Positions 47,656-60,140 of a stretch of DNA of 64,000 nucleotides are shown piece after piece. Below the pieces are notes generated by a model, which saw nothing but the letters and a program-made list of their open reading frames with translations, did not search any database and had not been told where the DNA came from. Made by a program: the position numbers and the translations under genes. The number at the start of each line of letters is the position of its first letter. Within the stretch, counting starts at the first letter, position 1. Origin of the DNA: Marinobacter salinisoli (GTDB lineage Bacteria; Pseudomonadota; Gammaproteobacteria; Pseudomonadales; Oleiphilaceae); assembly GCF_017301335.1 (NCBI RefSeq), contig NZ_CP071247.1, forward strand, positions 186,001 to 250,000, given 5' to 3'.

Positions 47656-48999
47656 TTACCCTGTGGAACGCTCAACCACGTCAGCCAATTCACGGGCTAT
47701 GTGCGCGATTTGTCCGGCGTCCTGTCCTTCCGCCATCACGCGGATCAACGGCTCGGTACCGGAGGCCCGAAGCAGGATACGACCCTCGCTGCCAAGCCGG
47801 GCCTCCGCCTCCCGGACGGCAGCAACAATATCGTCTCGGGAAAGTGGATCAAAGCGCTCGCCAACACGAACATTGATCATGATCTGGGGCAACTTACTCA
47901 TTCCCTGCCGAAGGTCTGCCAGGGTTTTGCCGGACCTTCGGATGGCCAGCAGCGCCTGAAGCGCCGAAACAATCCCGTCACCCGTACTGGTGCAGTCCCG
48001 AATCACCATATGCCCGGACCCCTCGCCACCGAGCACCCAGTCGCGAGCGATCAGGCGCTCCATGACGTAGCGATCCCCTACCTTGGCACGCTCAAATTCA
48101 ATCCCCTGCTCTTTTAGGGCAAGCTCAACGCCAAGGTTGGTCATCAGCGTACCAACCACCCCGCCCTTCAGCCGGTCCTCGGCGAAACGCTGTGATGCGA
48201 TGATGTAGAGCAGTTCGTCACCATCGACCTCTGAACCATCGCGATCCACCATCAGCACACGGTCGCCGTCGCCGTCAAAGGCGATACCGAGATCCGCCCC
48301 CTTCTCGACAACAAAATGCTTGAGCGCGTCGAGACTGGTGGAGCCGACATTGAGGTTGATATTCAAGCCATCGGGAGACGCCCCAATCACCGAGACCTTG
48401 GCTCCCAGCTCGCGAAACACTTGCGGTGCCACGTGGTAGGTCGCACCGTGGGCACAGTCCAGCATGACGTGCATACCATCAAGAACAAACTCATTGGGCA
48501 CCGTGCTCTTGCAGAACTCGACGTAACGTCCGGGCGCGTCATCGATCCGGCTCGCTTTACCCAACTCCTTTGAATCGCATACAACCAGAGGTTTATCGAG
48601 CCAGCTCTCGATCTCAGCCTCGAGCTTGTCATCCAGTTTGGTCCCCTGGGCGGAAAAGAACTTGATACCGTTGTCGTGATGGGGGTTGTGAGAGGCGCTG
48701 ATCACAATGCCCGCAGAAGCGCGAAAAGTTCGCGTCAGGTACGCGATTGCCGGGGTAGGCATTGGACCAAGCAACTTAACATCAACACCCGCGGCGGACA
48801 GCCCGGCCTCAAGCGCGGACTCAAACATATAGCCCGACAGCCGGGTGTCTTTACCTATGAGCACGCTATTGCGCTGACCCTCGCGCTTGAAGGCTTGGCC
48901 GGCAGCCCATCCCAGCTTCAGCATAAACTCCGGCGTTATGGGGGATTCACCAACCCGGCCCCGGATACCATCCGTCCCAAAATATTTTCGTGCAGACAT
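47656..48999 (-). CDS. glmM: Phosphoglucosamine mutase
   Basis: 447 residues, usual GlmM length. [25 protein letters not shown] opens the protein. The phosphoserine site is [19 protein letters not shown], the Mg site [13 protein letters not shown] and the sugar-phosphate-binding [15 protein letters not shown]. It makes glucosamine-1-phosphate for peptidoglycan and LPS. Its ATG overlaps the folP stop by one base. Confidence 0.97.
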   Translation of the reverse strand: MSARKYFGTDGIRGRVGESPITPEFMLKLGWAAGQAFKREGQRNSVLIGKDTRLSGYMFESALEAGLSAAGVDVKLLGPMPTPAIAYLTRTFRASAGIVISASHNPHHDNGIKFFSAQGTKLDDKLEAEIESWLDKPLVVCDSKELGKASRIDDAPGRYVEFCKSTVPNEFVLDGMHVMLDCAHGATYHVAPQVFRELGAKVSVIGASPDGLNINLNVGSTSLDALKHFVVEKGADLGIAFDGDGDRVLMVDRDGSEVDGDELLYIIASQRFAEDRLKGGVVGTLMTNLGVELALKEQGIEFERAKVGDRYVMERLIARDWVLGGEGSGHMVIRDCTSTGDGIVSALQALLAIRRSGKTLADLRQGMSKLPQIMINVRVGERFDPLSRDDIVAAVREAEARLGSEGRILLRASGTEPLIRVMAEGQDAGQIAHIARELADVVERSTG

Positions 49000-49829
49000 T
49001 AATGCGCCTCCCTCATGGCCGTCACAACCTTGACGGCATCTACAGTCTCTCTTACATCATGCACTCGCACGATGCCGACTCCTTTAATGGCGGCTATTGT
49101 CGCGGCCGCCAGGCTCGCGGACAAGCGCTCATCCACTTCGCGCCCGGTGATGGTTCCAAGCATTGACTTGCGAGACATACCGACAAGCAGCGGATGGCCA
49201 AGCAAATGAAACTGCTCCAGCGCCGCTAATAGCTGAAGATTGTGCTCCAACGTTTTTCCAAAACCGAAACCCGGATCAAGAATGATATTTTCCGACCGTA
49301 CTCCCGCAAGTTCAGCCGCTCTCACCCGTTCCGTCAAAAAGGCACTGACCTCCCGGCGCACGTTTCGGTATTCCGGGCGATCCTGCATGGTGTCCGGCTC
49401 GCCCTGAATATGCATCAGGCAGACCGGCACATCGGCCTCAGCGGCCACCTTTAAGGCACCTTCTCGCTGAAGGGCTCGAACATCATTTAACAACCCTGCG
49501 CCAAGGCGCGCCGCCTCGACCATCACCTCAGGTGAACTGCTGTCGACGGAAACCACAGCGTCCAATTCCCTGGCAATCAATTCGACTACCGGACACACCC
49601 GGTCCATTTCTTCCTGGACCGACACCGGGGCCGCACCGGGGCGAGTGGACTCACCCCCGACATCAATAAAACGCGCACCCTCTGTGACCATTTGCCGCGC
49701 CCGAAGCAAGGCGGCATCCGGGCGATTGAAGCGACCGCCATCGGAAAACGAATCCGGGGTTACATTCAAGACCCCCATGATGTGGCACCGGGACATATCC
49801 AGCACTCGCCCGGCAAAATTCATTTCCAT
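48999..49829 (-). CDS. folP: Dihydropteroate synthase
   Basis: 276 residues. [17 protein letters not shown] and [16 protein letters not shown] are the pterin and p-aminobenzoate motifs, followed by [15 protein letters not shown] and [12 protein letters not shown]. It condenses p-aminobenzoate with dihydropterin pyrophosphate in folate synthesis and is the sulfonamide target. It lies downstream of ftsH across a terminator-like hairpin. Confidence 0.96.
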   Translation of the reverse strand: MEMNFAGRVLDMSRCHIMGVLNVTPDSFSDGGRFNRPDAALLRARQMVTEGARFIDVGGESTRPGAAPVSVQEEMDRVCPVVELIARELDAVVSVDSSSPEVMVEAARLGAGLLNDVRALQREGALKVAAEADVPVCLMHIQGEPDTMQDRPEYRNVRREVSAFLTERVRAAELAGVRSENIILDPGFGFGKTLEHNLQLLAALEQFHLLGHPLLVGMSRKSMLGTITGREVDERLSASLAAATIAAIKGVGIVRVHDVRETVDAVKVVTAMREAH

Positions 49830-49861
49830 ACAGCATCCACCCGATCTGATTTTAGAAGCAG

Positions 49862-49894
49862 TAAAAACAAACGCCGCCCGTTACCGGGCGGCGT
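49862..49894 (-). terminator. Terminator between ftsH and folP
   Basis: ACGCCGCCCG and CGGGCGGCGT form a 10-bp perfect stem; on the minus strand it is followed by TTGTTTTT. It lies only 33 bp before the folP start, so folP expression requires read-through or an unseen promoter. Confidence 0.82.
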
Positions 49895-49934
49895 CCAAGT
49901 TTTTCGAGGAATGTGGCCGGGGACACCCGGCCTG

Positions 49935-51875
49935 TCAGTGCTCTCCGGCCGGACGGCCCACATCTGGCTGGCGACCATCATCGCCAGACTTCGGCTCGGC
50001 AGATTTTGGCTCTTCCGCCTGCACGCCGCCGGTTGGGCCACTGTCGCCCCAGCCTTTCGGGGGACGAGGCACCCGACCTTCCATGATGTCGTCAATCTGG
50101 AACCGATCGATGGTCTCGTACTTCATCAAGGCATCGGCCATCAAGTCCAGCTTGTCGCGGTTGTCCACCAGCAACTGACGCGCCTTTTCGTAGCAGGTAT
50201 CAATGATATCCCGCACCTCATCGTCAATTCGACGAGCGGTTTCCTGAGAATGCGCCGAATGAGACTGGCCAGCCGTACGGCCCAGGAACGGTTCCTCGCT
50301 GTCGGAGTCGTACTGGAGCGGCCCAAGTTTCTCCGACAGACCCCAGCGGGTCACCATGTTGCGAGCCAGGCTGGTCGCCCGTTCGATGTCATTGGACGCA
50401 CCGGTGGTCACGCCATCAAAGCCCAGCGTCAGCTCTTCGGCAATTCGGCCACCGAACAAGCTGCAAATGGAGCTGATCAGGTAGCGCTTGCTGTGGCTGT
50501 ACTTGTCCTCCTCCGGAAGGAACATAGTGACACCCAGCGCGCGACCACGCGGAATGATACTGACCTTGTACACCGGATCATGCTCAGGCATCAGGCGTCC
50601 AACGATGGCGTGCCCGGCCTCATGGTAAGCGGTGTTGCGTTTCTCTTTTTCACTCATGACCATGGACCGGCGCTCGGCCCCCATCATGATCTTGTCTTTG
50701 GCTAACTCGAACTCTTCCATCGAGACCAGCCGCTGGTTACGGCGGGCTGCAAACAAGGCAGCCTCGTTAACCAGGTTGGCGAGATCGGCACCGGAAAAGC
50801 CCGGCGTACCGCGAGCAATGAACGAAGGCTCCACGCCCTCCGCCAAGGGCACTTTTTTCATGTGCACCTTCAGAATCTGCTCACGACCAATAATGTCAGG
50901 CAAACCGACCACAACCTGACGATCGAAACGACCCGGACGCAGCAGCGCAGGATCCAGAACGTCTGGACGGTTGGTTGCAGCGATGACGATGACGCCCTCA
51001 TTGCCCTCAAAGCCATCCATTTCGACCAGCAACTGGTTCAGGGTCTGCTCACGTTCGTCGTGACCACCGCCCATGCCTGCACCGCGATGGCGACCAACAG
51101 CGTCGATCTCGTCGATGAAGATAATACAGGGACTTTGCTTCTTCGCCTGCTCGAACATGTCACGAACACGGGAAGCACCAACACCAACAAACATCTCAAC
51201 GAAATCAGAACCGGAGATCGAGAAGAAAGGCACTTTCGCTTCGCCCGCGATTGCCTTGGCAAGCAGCGTCTTACCCGTTCCCGGAGGCCCGACCATCAGC
51301 ACGCCCTTCGGAATGGATCCACCCAGACGCTGGAACTTGCTCGGATCGCGCAGGAAATCCACCAGCTCCTTCACATCTTCTTTGGCCTCATCCACGCCAG
51401 CAACGTCGGTGAAGGTGGTCTTGATCTGATCTTCACTCATCAAACGAGCTTTGCTCTTACCGAACGACATGGGACCTTTGCCACCCCCGCCGCCCTGCAT
51501 CTGCCGCATGAAGAACGCGAACAGCGCAATGATGATCAGGATCGGAAATGCCGCCACCAGCAACTGCGTCCACAGGCTCTGGCGCTCAGGCTCCTTGCCG
51601 ACCACTTCCACGTTATTGGCCAGGAGATCATCCATCAGTTTGTTGTCGGCCACTTGGGGTCGGATGGTCTGGAATTGCGATCCGTCTCCAAGGCGACCCT
51701 GAATGTCCAGACCGTCGATGGTCACCGATGTGACCCGGCCCTCCTGGACCATTTCAACAAACTGGGAGTAGTTGACTTGTTGCCCGCTGGTGGTTGGTGA
51801 GAAATTCTGAAACACCATCATCAGCACGGCGGCTATGATTAGCCAGAGAACCAGATTTTTTGCCATATCGCTCAA
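49935..51875 (-). CDS. ftsH: ATP-dependent zinc metalloprotease FtsH
   Basis: 646 residues counting from a TTG at 51875 (AGGTG 7 nt upstream); an ATG three codons later (MAKNLVLW, 51866) is the start known from E. coli and is equally possible. Two membrane spans at about 7-23 and 103-122 flank a periplasmic domain. Walker A GPPGTGKT is at 196-203, the SRH region follows, and zinc-binding HEAGH is near residue 420. The C-terminus ([26 protein letters not shown]) is a hydrophilic tail. FtsH degrades membrane and short-lived cytoplasmic proteins. Its usual upstream partner rlmE is present only as a remnant. Confidence 0.97.
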   Translation of the reverse strand: MSDMAKNLVLWLIIAAVLMMVFQNFSPTTSGQQVNYSQFVEMVQEGRVTSVTIDGLDIQGRLGDGSQFQTIRPQVADNKLMDDLLANNVEVVGKEPERQSLWTQLLVAAFPILIIIALFAFFMRQMQGGGGGKGPMSFGKSKARLMSEDQIKTTFTDVAGVDEAKEDVKELVDFLRDPSKFQRLGGSIPKGVLMVGPPGTGKTLLAKAIAGEAKVPFFSISGSDFVEMFVGVGASRVRDMFEQAKKQSPCIIFIDEIDAVGRHRGAGMGGGHDEREQTLNQLLVEMDGFEGNEGVIVIAATNRPDVLDPALLRPGRFDRQVVVGLPDIIGREQILKVHMKKVPLAEGVEPSFIARGTPGFSGADLANLVNEAALFAARRNQRLVSMEEFELAKDKIMMGAERRSMVMSEKEKRNTAYHEAGHAIVGRLMPEHDPVYKVSIIPRGRALGVTMFLPEEDKYSHSKRYLISSICSLFGGRIAEELTLGFDGVTTGASNDIERATSLARNMVTRWGLSEKLGPLQYDSDSEEPFLGRTAGQSHSAHSQETARRIDDEVRDIIDTCYEKARQLLVDNRDKLDLMADALMKYETIDRFQIDDIMEGRVPRPPKGWGDSGPTGGVQAEEPKSAEPKSGDDGRQPDVGRPAGEH

Positions 51876-52003
51876 GGATCGTCACCTGTGAATGAAAGAG
51901 CGGTTGTCACACTCCGCTCCCTTTTCGCCACCTTACACCAATTCTACGTCCATCCACCAGAAACGGCCTTTCCGCCCCGGCCCAGACCCAGCAGGTCATA
52001 AGA

Positions 52004-52475
52004 TCAGCCTTTAAAACCTCTGCAAACCCAAAGGATTTCGCGGGTACAGGACCGCGACGAATCCGGTTTGCAACTCACCACCGTTTCGAAATTGCCACAC
52101 AGACCCGTCTGCCGGGCCCCGACACCTTCACCCTGAAGGACCGAGGTGACAAACACGCCCGGCGTCACGATGTGCTTCGCCATACCCAGCGCCGATTTCA
52201 TCAGGTCCATGACCCTGGCATTATCAACGGTAGCCATACCACTCATATTGGGCACCATATCCGAAATTACAACGCCTGCCTGCCGCCATCTCAGACCACC
52301 CGCCCGCAGCGGCGCCAAATCCAACGCCAGTTGCCCTGTACGGAGAAGCTTGCCTTTGGCGCCGAGTTCGACCGGCTTACAGCTGGCTCAGAGCCAGTAA
52401 CTCTTGCACGGTTTGACCCCGTCGCCACCCAAATGTTCCTTCAGTCAGCGGCCGCCGCACTCGCAGCGCACCCAT
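52004..52475 (-). pseudogene. rlmE: Decayed rlmE (23S rRNA U2552 2'-O-methyltransferase) pseudogene
   Basis: The C-terminal part is still open: VVISDMVPNMSGMATVD, VLQGEGV, CKPDSSRSCTREILWVCRGFKG align with the RlmE/FtsJ core and end. Upstream in another frame I read LKEHLGGDGVK and, after an in-frame stop, CKPVELGAKGKLLRTGQLALDLAPLRAGG, matching RlmE's N-terminal half. An intact ATG (52475) with GGAGG upstream is followed by a frameshift and stops. About 50 residues between the SAM-binding start and ISDM are missing, and the catalytic Lys before FQGEG is now Ser. Total 472 bp against about 620 bp for an intact gene. Position between yhbY and ftsH is the normal rlmE locus. Confidence 0.85.
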
Positions 52476-52631
52476 TCAAAACCTCCGGAAATTCGTCACT
52501 TAAGGCAAAACCGTAAGGGTTAACGGCCATTTCTACCCGCCGGTGTTTTGTTACAATCAAAGGATTATAGTGCGATGCCGGCGAACAAGCCGCTGACCTT
52601 TCGTTAATCACATCGATAAAGAGATTACATC

Positions 52632-52943
52632 ATGAGCCTTTCACCGGAACAGCGCCGGGCATACCGGGCCATCGCCCACCACCTGAAGCCAGTCATCATC
52701 GTTGGCGACAAAGGCCTGACCGAGGGGCTTCAGGAAGAACTAGAGCGAGCCCTGAACGATCACGAACTGATTAAAATCAAGATCGCCAGCAACGACCGGG
52801 AAGCACGGCACGAGGCAGTCAACGCCCTGTGCGAGACCTCCGGCGCCGAGTTGGTCCAGACCATCGGCAAGATCGCCGTCATTCTGCGTCGAGCCAAGAA
52901 GCCGAACCCCAAGCTGTCGAATCTCGTTCGCCACCAGAACTGA
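52632..52943 (+). CDS. yhbY: CRM-domain RNA-binding protein YhbY
   Basis: 103 residues, the whole a CRS1/YhbY domain: LSPEQRRAYRAIAHHLKPVIIVGDKGLTEGLQEELERAL, the GxxG-like loop GDKGLT and the basic RRAKKPNPKLSNLVR end. It associates with pre-50S particles in E. coli. It is divergent from the rlmE remnant and convergent with greA, matching the Pseudomonas and E. coli order. Confidence 0.95.
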   Translation: MSLSPEQRRAYRAIAHHLKPVIIVGDKGLTEGLQEELERALNDHELIKIKIASNDREARHEAVNALCETSGAELVQTIGKIAVILRRAKKPNPKLSNLVRHQN

Positions 52944-52960
52944 GCGGAACGCAGGCGACA

Positions 52961-52996
52961 AAAAAGCCGGCACACAACGATGCCGGCTTTTTTTCT
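52961..52996. terminator. Bidirectional terminator between yhbY and greA
   Basis: AAAAAAGCCGGCA and TGCCGGCTTTTTTT form a strong stem with tracts on both sides, between two convergent genes. Confidence 0.93.
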
Positions 52997-53010
52997 GCGC
53001 CGTCTGGACG

Positions 53011-53490
53011 TCAGATGTATTCCACTTCCTCGATCTCGTACTCAACGGTGCCAGAGGGCACGCGGATCGCCACGACATCCCCTTCACTCTTGCCCACCAA
53101 CGCACGCGCGATGGGTGAAGAAATGGAAATCTTGCCCGCTTTGATGTCAGCCTCATCCTCACCCACGATCTGGTAAGCCACCTGCTCGTCGGTATCCATA
53201 TTCAGCAGATGCACCGTGGTGCCGAAGATCACTTTTCCGGTGTTCTCAATGGTCGTGACATCAATCACCTGAGCGGATGAGAGCTTACCCTCGATTTCCT
53301 GGATGCGCCCCTCAATGAAGCTCTGCTGCTCCCGGGCGGCATGGTACTCCGCGTTTTCCTTAAGGTCGCCGTGCTCCCGGGCATCGGCAATCGCCTCAAT
53401 GACCCGGGGCCGCTCAACGGATTTCAGGTTCTGAAGTTCTTCACGAAGGCGGGACTCGCCCGCCTTCGTCATGGGTACTCTGTCTGCCAT
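53011..53490 (-). CDS. greA: Transcription elongation factor GreA
   Basis: 159 residues from [23 protein letters not shown], with AGGAAAG upstream; the frame runs on to 53547 inside carB. The coiled-coil N-domain with acidic tip ([22 protein letters not shown]) and the FKBP-like C-domain are complete. GreA enters the RNAP secondary channel and rescues backtracked complexes. It begins 4 bp after the carB stop codon, so it belongs to the carAB transcript. Confidence 0.97.
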   Translation of the reverse strand: MADRVPMTKAGESRLREELQNLKSVERPRVIEAIADAREHGDLKENAEYHAAREQQSFIEGRIQEIEGKLSSAQVIDVTTIENTGKVIFGTTVHLLNMDTDEQVAYQIVGEDEADIKAGKISISSPIARALVGKSEGDVVAIRVPSGTVEYEIEEVEYI

Positions 53491-53494
53491 AGTC

Positions 53495-56400
53495 TTACTT
53501 TCCTGAGTGCAGATCCTGGAGACGACGAACGGTACGCTCCGGGCCAAACTTGATAGCCCGGCACAGGGCTTCGCCGCCCGCCAGTGTGGTTGTATAGGTC
53601 ACCTTGGCCTGCAGGGCGGATTGGCGAATCTGCGCCGAATCGGAAATCGCCTTGCGCCCCTCGGTGGTGTTGATAATCAGTTGAACTTCGCCGTTCTTGA
53701 TGGCGTCCACTATGTGCGGGCGCCCTTCGCGGACCTTGTTTACTCGATCAACCTCAATGCCGGCCTCGCGCAGCGCCTTGGCGGTGCCTGTCGTGGCAAT
53801 CAGGTGGAAGCCTGCATCCACCAGATCCTGAGCCACCGCGGCCACGCCGGGCTTGTCGACTTCACGCACGGAGATAAACGCAGTCCCTTTTTCCGGGAGC
53901 ACCGCGCCCACCGCCAGCGCCGCCTTGGCGAACGCCTCATCGAAGCTGTCTCCGATACCCATCACTTCCCCGGTAGACTTCATCTCCGGCCCGAGAATCG
54001 GGTCAACTGACGGGAATTTGTTGAACGGGAATACGGATTCCTTGACCGCATAATAGTCCGGAATGATCTCGTCGGTGAAACCCTGCTCGGCCAGCGATTT
54101 GCCAGCCATCACCCGCGCTGCCACTTTTGCCAGCGACACGCCGATGGCCTTGGACACAAACGGAACCGTCCGGGAGGCACGCGGATTCACTTCGATCACG
54201 TAGATCTCGTTGTCCTGCCACGCCAATTGAACGTTCATCAGGCCAACGACATCCAGTTCCACGGCCATTCGCTTCACCGCCTCACGCATTTCATCCTGAA
54301 CGTTTTTCGGCAGGGTGTAAGGCGGCAGGGAACAAGCAGAGTCACCGGAGTGCACACCGGCCTGCTCAATGTGCTGCATGATGCCGCCGATCACCACATC
54401 CTTGCCATCGCAGATGGCGTCGATATCCACCTCGATGGCAGCGTTCAGGAAGTGATCCAGCAACACAGGGCTGTCGTTGGACACCAGCACCGCATCGCGC
54501 ATGTAGCGAACCAGCTCTTCTTCGGTGTAGACGATTTCCATCGCCCGACCACCCAGAACGTAAGACGGGCGAACCACCAGCGGATAGCCAATTTCCCGCG
54601 CCGCGAGCAGACCGTCTTCGTGGCTGCGCACGGTCGCGTTTTTCGGCTGCTTCAGCCCCAGACGGGTGATCATTTGCTGGAACCGCTCCCGGTCCTCTGC
54701 CCGGTCGATGGCATCCGGACTGGTGCCAATGATCGGCACGCCGGCCGCTTCCAGCCCTCTGGCCAGCTTAAGCGGCGTCTGACCACCGTACTGAACGATC
54801 ACGCCCTTGGGCTTTTCAACGTGAACGATCTCCAGCACATCTTCCAGGGTAATAGGTTCGAAATACAACCGGTCGGAGGTGTCATAGTCCGTGGACACGG
54901 TTTCCGGGTTGCAGTTGATCATGATGGTCTCGTAACCATCGTCGCGCATGGCCAAAGCCGCGTGCACGCAGCAGTAGTCAAACTCGATGCCCTGACCTAT
55001 CCGGTTCGGACCGCCACCAATTACCACGATTTTCTCGCGGTCGGACACATCCGCCTCGCACTCTTCTTCATAGGTGGAGTACATGTAAGCGGTATCGGAG
55101 GCAAACTCCGCCGCACAGGTGTCGACGCGCTTGTAGACCGGGCGAATACCCAGGTCATGGCGAAGCTTGCGCAGGCTGACCTCGGAAATGCTCAGCAGCT
55201 TGGCAAGACGAGCATCCGAGAACCCCTTGCGCTTGAGACGGAACAAAGTGGCATGGTCAATGTCGGCCTTGCCCGCAGACCTCAGCCGCTGCTCTTCCTT
55301 GATCAGATCTTCGATCTGAATGAGGAACCAGCGATCGATATTGGTATGCGCGAACACGTCGTCCACGGTCATGCCGGCACGGAACGCATCGCCCAGGTAC
55401 CAGATGCGCTCTGCACCCGGAACGTTCATTTCGCGGATCAGGGTTTCCTCGGCGTTCTGGGAATCCAGTTCGTCGAGTTTTTCGTCCATGCCTTCGGAAC
55501 CCACTTCCAGCCCTCTCAAGGCTTTTTGCATGGATTCCTGGAAGGTACGGCCGATGGCCATCACCTCACCCACCGACTTCATCTGGGTGGTCAAACGTGC
55601 GTCCGCCTGGGGGAACTTCTCAAAGGTGAAACGCGGAATCTTGGTAACAACGTAATCGATGCTGGGCTCGAAAGAGGCCGGAGTCACACCACCGGTGATT
55701 TCGTTGCGCAGTTCATCCAGGGTGTAGCCAATCGCCAGCTTGGCGGCAACCTTGGCAATCGGGAAGCCGGTGGCTTTGGACGCCAGCGCGGAGGAACGGG
55801 ACACCCGCGGGTTCATCTCGATCACCACCATGCGGCCGGTATCGGGATTGATACCGAACTGGACATTGGAGCCACCGGTCTCAACACCGATCTCACGCAG
55901 AACCGCCAGCGAGGCGTTCCGCATGATCTGATACTCTTTGTCCGTCAGGGTCTGGGCCGGGGCCACGGTGATGGAGTCACCGGTGTGCACGCCCATGGGG
56001 TCGAAGTTTTCGATGGCACAGACAATGATGCAGTTGTCGTTTTTGTCCCGGACAACTTCCATCTCATACTCTTTCCAGCCGATCAGCGACTCATCAATCA
56101 ACAATTCGTTGGTCGGCGAGAGGTCCAGACCGCGCTGGCAGATTTCTTCAAATTCATCCCGGTTGTAGGCGATACCACCACCGGAACCGCCCATGGTGAA
56201 CGACGGCCGGATGATGCACGGGAAACCGATATGCTCCGCCACCTTCCAGGCTTCTTCCATGGAGTGAGCTATTTCGGCGCGCGGGCACTCAAGGCCAATT
56301 TTTTTCATCGCCTTGTCGAAGCGGTCGCGGTCCTCGGCTTTGTCGATGGTGTCGGCGTTGGCGCCGATCATTTCAACGCCGTGTTTTTCCAGCACACCGT

Positions 56401-56713
56401 GCTTTTCAAGATCCAGAGCGCAGTTCAACGCGGTCTGACCACCCATCGTCGGCAGCAGCGCGTCGGGCTTTTCCTTTTCAATGATCTTTTCGACGGTTTT
56501 CCAGGTGATGGGCTCGATATAGGTGGCGTCCGCCATGACAGGATCGGTCATGATGGTGGCCGGGTTGGAGTTCACCAGGATAACCCGGTAGCCCTCTTCG
56601 CGGAGGGCCTTACAGGCCTGGGCACCGGAGTAGTCAAACTCGCACGCCTGCCCAATTACAATGGGGCCCGCGCCCAGAATCAGAACGCTCTCGATGTCAG
56701 TACGTTTCGGCAT
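53495..56713 (-). CDS. carB: Carbamoyl-phosphate synthase large subunit
   Basis: 1072 residues, the normal size, with two homologous ATP-grasp halves. [37 protein letters not shown] opens it, a matching [20 protein letters not shown] begins the second half, and an MGS-like allosteric domain (about 940-1072) ends it. It makes carbamoyl phosphate from bicarbonate, ATP and ammonia supplied by CarA, for arginine and pyrimidines. A short hairpin lies between carA and carB. Confidence 0.97.
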   Translation of the reverse strand: MPKRTDIESVLILGAGPIVIGQACEFDYSGAQACKALREEGYRVILVNSNPATIMTDPVMADATYIEPITWKTVEKIIEKEKPDALLPTMGGQTALNCALDLEKHGVLEKHGVEMIGANADTIDKAEDRDRFDKAMKKIGLECPRAEIAHSMEEAWKVAEHIGFPCIIRPSFTMGGSGGGIAYNRDEFEEICQRGLDLSPTNELLIDESLIGWKEYEMEVVRDKNDNCIIVCAIENFDPMGVHTGDSITVAPAQTLTDKEYQIMRNASLAVLREIGVETGGSNVQFGINPDTGRMVVIEMNPRVSRSSALASKATGFPIAKVAAKLAIGYTLDELRNEITGGVTPASFEPSIDYVVTKIPRFTFEKFPQADARLTTQMKSVGEVMAIGRTFQESMQKALRGLEVGSEGMDEKLDELDSQNAEETLIREMNVPGAERIWYLGDAFRAGMTVDDVFAHTNIDRWFLIQIEDLIKEEQRLRSAGKADIDHATLFRLKRKGFSDARLAKLLSISEVSLRKLRHDLGIRPVYKRVDTCAAEFASDTAYMYSTYEEECEADVSDREKIVVIGGGPNRIGQGIEFDYCCVHAALAMRDDGYETIMINCNPETVSTDYDTSDRLYFEPITLEDVLEIVHVEKPKGVIVQYGGQTPLKLARGLEAAGVPIIGTSPDAIDRAEDRERFQQMITRLGLKQPKNATVRSHEDGLLAAREIGYPLVVRPSYVLGGRAMEIVYTEEELVRYMRDAVLVSNDSPVLLDHFLNAAIEVDIDAICDGKDVVIGGIMQHIEQAGVHSGDSACSLPPYTLPKNVQDEMREAVKRMAVELDVVGLMNVQLAWQDNEIYVIEVNPRASRTVPFVSKAIGVSLAKVAARVMAGKSLAEQGFTDEIIPDYYAVKESVFPFNKFPSVDPILGPEMKSTGEVMGIGDSFDEAFAKAALAVGAVLPEKGTAFISVREVDKPGVAAVAQDLVDAGFHLIATTGTAKALREAGIEVDRVNKVREGRPHIVDAIKNGEVQLIINTTEGRKAISDSAQIRQSALQAKVTYTTTLAGGEALCRAIKFGPERTVRRLQDLHSGK

Positions 56714-56774
56714 GTCTTGGTTTACCTGTCAGCAACTTGGTCATTCGTGCAGCGCAATGCGTGGCGCCGGTCTC

Positions 56775-56794
56775 TTCCGGGCCGAAGCCCGGAA
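56775..56794 (-). other. Short hairpin in the carA-carB gap
   Basis: TTCCGGGC and GCCCGGAA form a perfect 8-bp stem closed by a tetraloop in the 88 bp between carA and carB. There is no T-run, so it probably affects mRNA stability or subunit stoichiometry. Confidence 0.4.
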
Positions 56795-56801
56795 ACTGCC
56801 C

Positions 56802-57932
56802 TCAGGCAGAGCGATCTTCCATCAACCGGATAAACTGGTCGAACAGCGGTGCCACATCGTGTGGGCCCGGACTGGCTTCCGGATGCCCCTGGAAGCTGAA
56901 CGCCGGTTTGTCGGTGCGACGAATACCCTGCAAGGTGCCATCAAACAACGACTTGTGGGTCGCCTCAAGATTGGCCGGCAAGGTGGACTCGTCCACAGCG
57001 AAGCCGTGGTTCTGGCTGGTAATCATCACCGTACCATCGGCCAGGTTCTGGACGGGATGGTTCGCGCCATGATGGCCATGGCCCATCTTCATGGTTTTTG
57101 CACCGCTGGCCAGAGCCAGCAACTGGTGGCCCAGGCAAATACCGAACACCGGCATATCGGTTTCCAGCACCTCTTTGATGGCCGTGATCGCATAGTCGCA
57201 CGGCTCGGGGTCACCCGGACCATTAGAGAGGAACACGCCATCGGGATTCATCGCCAGCACCTCGGAGGCCGGAGTGGTTGCGGGAACCACGGTGACGTCA
57301 CAGCCGCGGGACGCCAGCATCCGCAGGATGTTGTACTTCACACCATAGTCCCAGGCCACGACCTTGAAGCGGGCCTCATCCCGCTGGCCGTAGCCATCGG
57401 TGAGCGACCACTCACTTTCACTCCACCGGGAGACCGAATCCGTAGTCACTTCTTTCGCCAGGTCCATCCCCTTCAAACCGGGGAATGCCTTGGCCAATTC
57501 CAGCGCCCGCTCTGCGGTCGCCTGGGCTCCGGCGACAATGGCGCCGTTCTGGGAACCCTTATCCCGCAGGATGCGCGTCAGGCGGCGAGTGTCGATTTCG
57601 GCGATACCGACAATGCCACTAGCTCGCAAGTAGTCTTCCAGCGTTTGCTCGCTGCGCCAGTTGCTAGCCACTAGAGGAAGATCACGGATAATCAGCCCCG
57701 CTGCGTGGATGCGATCTGACTCAACGTCTTCTTTATTGATTCCGGTGTTTCCAATGTGGGGGTAAGTAAGGGTGACAATCTGGCGGGAATAAGACGGATC
57801 CGTCAGGATTTCCTGGTAACCAGTCATGGCAGTGTTGAAAACCACCTCACCACTGGTTTCTCCATCGGCACCGATGGCGGTACCGTAGAACAGACTTCCA
57901 TCTTCGAGTGCAAGGATTGCGGGATTGCTCAA
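56802..57932 (-). CDS. carA: Carbamoyl-phosphate synthase small (glutaminase) subunit
   Basis: About 376 residues. [16 protein letters not shown] starts the conserved domain, the glutaminase nucleophile Cys is in [15 protein letters not shown] and the His/Glu pair in [14 protein letters not shown] place the start at a TTG (57932) preceded by GAGG, because homologues begin about here; an ATG five codons upstream (57947) is in frame but lacks a ribosome-binding site. CarA hydrolyses glutamine and channels ammonia to CarB. It has its own promoter and a hairpin-containing leader after dapB. Confidence 0.94.
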   Translation of the reverse strand: MSNPAILALEDGSLFYGTAIGADGETSGEVVFNTAMTGYQEILTDPSYSRQIVTLTYPHIGNTGINKEDVESDRIHAAGLIIRDLPLVASNWRSEQTLEDYLRASGIVGIAEIDTRRLTRILRDKGSQNGAIVAGAQATAERALELAKAFPGLKGMDLAKEVTTDSVSRWSESEWSLTDGYGQRDEARFKVVAWDYGVKYNILRMLASRGCDVTVVPATTPASEVLAMNPDGVFLSNGPGDPEPCDYAITAIKEVLETDMPVFGICLGHQLLALASGAKTMKMGHGHHGANHPVQNLADGTVMITSQNHGFAVDESTLPANLEATHKSLFDGTLQGIRRTDKPAFSFQGHPEASPGPHDVAPLFDQFIRLMEDRSA

Positions 57933-58000
57933 GGCTTGTATCCTCATCGAGTGGCGTTCATTTCGTCACTAGCAGGAACGCAAGCGCGTGTTCAGGTTGC

Positions 58001-58040
58001 AAAAAAGCGAGAGGGAGTAAGAACTCCGTCCCGCTTTTTG
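58001..58040 (-). terminator. Terminator-like hairpin in the carA leader
   Basis: On the minus strand AAAAAGCG and CGCTTTTTT flank a stem containing GGAGT/ACTCC and end in six T. It lies downstream of the predicted carA promoter and 68 bp upstream of carA, so it can act as an attenuator as well as ending dapB transcripts. Confidence 0.7.
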
Positions 58041-58101
58041 CTGTCCGGGATTGTTGGCCCCGGCTTTTTTCTAACTACGCTTGGTGCAGCTAAATCGCCT
58101 T

Positions 58102-58130
58102 ATTGTAAAAAATCTTTACCGAAGTGTCCA
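58102..58130 (-). promoter_or_regulatory. Sigma-70 promoter for carAB
   Basis: Minus strand TGGACA (58125-58130), 17-bp spacer, TACAAT (58102-58107). Each hexamer differs from consensus at one position. It lies 33 bp after the dapB stop codon and predicts a leader of about 165 nt. Confidence 0.7.
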
Positions 58131-58162
58131 TGAAGAAACACGGATCACTCTCGGCTGATACG

Positions 58163-58987
<825 letters not shown>

Positions 58988-60115
58988 TCAGAATTTCATC
59001 TCGTCGAAGAAGTTTTTCACACCCTCAAACCAGGAGGTCTTTCTGGGGGCATGATGGGTTCCATCGCCGCCATCAAGGGTCTGCTGAAACTCTTCCAGCA
59101 ACTCTTTCTGGCGCTTGGTCAGGTTGATCGGCGTTTCGACAATCACCCGGCACAACAGGTCACCGGCCGGGCCGCCACGGACCGGCTTCACACCCTTATT
59201 GCGCAACCTGAACAGCTTGCCGGTCTGGGTCTCCGCCGGAATCTTCAGCTTAACCCGACCATCCAGTGTCGGCACCTCGAGTTCGCCACCCAAAGCGGCA
59301 TCGACGATGCTGATGGGCACCTCACAGTACAGGTTCCTGCCATCGCGGGTAAAGATGGAGTGCTCCCGAACCGCCACCTGTACATACAGGTCTCCGGAAG
59401 GCCCGCCATCAACACCCATTTCGCCCTCACCGGACAATCGAATGCGATCACCGGTGTCCACACCGGGCGGCACCTTGACCGACAGGGTTTTTTCTTCCCG
59501 AACCCGGCCTTGGCCATGACAGGCCTTGCACGGATTCTTCACCACCTTGCCGGAGCCGCGACAGGTCGGACACGCCTGCTGAACAGTAAAGAACCCCTGC
59601 TGCATGCGAACCTGCCCCATACCCTGACAGGTACCACAGGTTTCCGGCTTGGAGCCTTTCTCGGCGCCACTGCCGTCGCAGACGTCGCACTCTTTGTGAC
59701 CGGGAATCGTGATCTCGACGGTTTTGCCTTTCACCGCCTCTTCCAGATCCAGCTCCAGGGTGTAGCGCAGGTCACTGCCACGGGTGTTTCGGCCGCGACC
59801 GCCTCCGCCACCAAAAATGTCGCCGAACACATCACCGAAGATGTCGGAGAAACTGCCTCCGCCACCGCCGAATCCACCGCCAGCCTGACCATCCACACCG
59901 GCGTGCCCGAACTGATCATAGGCTGCGCGCTTGGAGCCATCGGCGAGCACTTCGTACGCCTCGCTGGCTTCCTTAAACTGGTTCTCGGCTTCGGCGTCAC
60001 CCGGATTACGGTCAGGGTGGTACTTCATCGCAAGCTTGCGATAGGCTCGCTTGATTTCCTTGTCGTCCGCATCCCGGGACACACCGAGAACTTCGTAATA
60101 ATCGCGTTTGGCCAT
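58988..60115 (-). CDS. dnaJ: Chaperone protein DnaJ
   Basis: 375 residues: J domain with HPD ([10 protein letters not shown], near residue 32), Gly/Phe-rich linker (about 75-115), zinc domain with four CxxCxGxG-type repeats ([32 protein letters not shown]) and C-terminal substrate domains. It is the co-chaperone that stimulates DnaK ATPase. It is 76 bp after dnaK, with a stable hairpin in the gap. Confidence 0.97.
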   Translation of the reverse strand: MAKRDYYEVLGVSRDADDKEIKRAYRKLAMKYHPDRNPGDAEAENQFKEASEAYEVLADGSKRAAYDQFGHAGVDGQAGGGFGGGGGSFSDIFGDVFGDIFGGGGGRGRNTRGSDLRYTLELDLEEAVKGKTVEITIPGHKECDVCDGSGAEKGSKPETCGTCQGMGQVRMQQGFFTVQQACPTCRGSGKVVKNPCKACHGQGRVREEKTLSVKVPPGVDTGDRIRLSGEGEMGVDGGPSGDLYVQVAVREHSIFTRDGRNLYCEVPISIVDAALGGELEVPTLDGRVKLKIPAETQTGKLFRLRNKGVKPVRGGPAGDLLCRVIVETPINLTKRQKELLEEFQQTLDGGDGTHHAPRKTSWFEGVKNFFDEMKF

Positions 60116-60140
60116 GCTTTAAAACCTTGTGTGTAAACGC

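Noticed and set aside
52004..52324. Intact 106-residue gene in this interval
   Set aside because: Although the frame is open, its content is the C-terminal half of RlmE starting mid-domain; treated as part of the pseudogene.
54227..56833. 868-codon plus-strand open frame opposite carB
   Set aside because: Antisense shadow of carB; no domain features.
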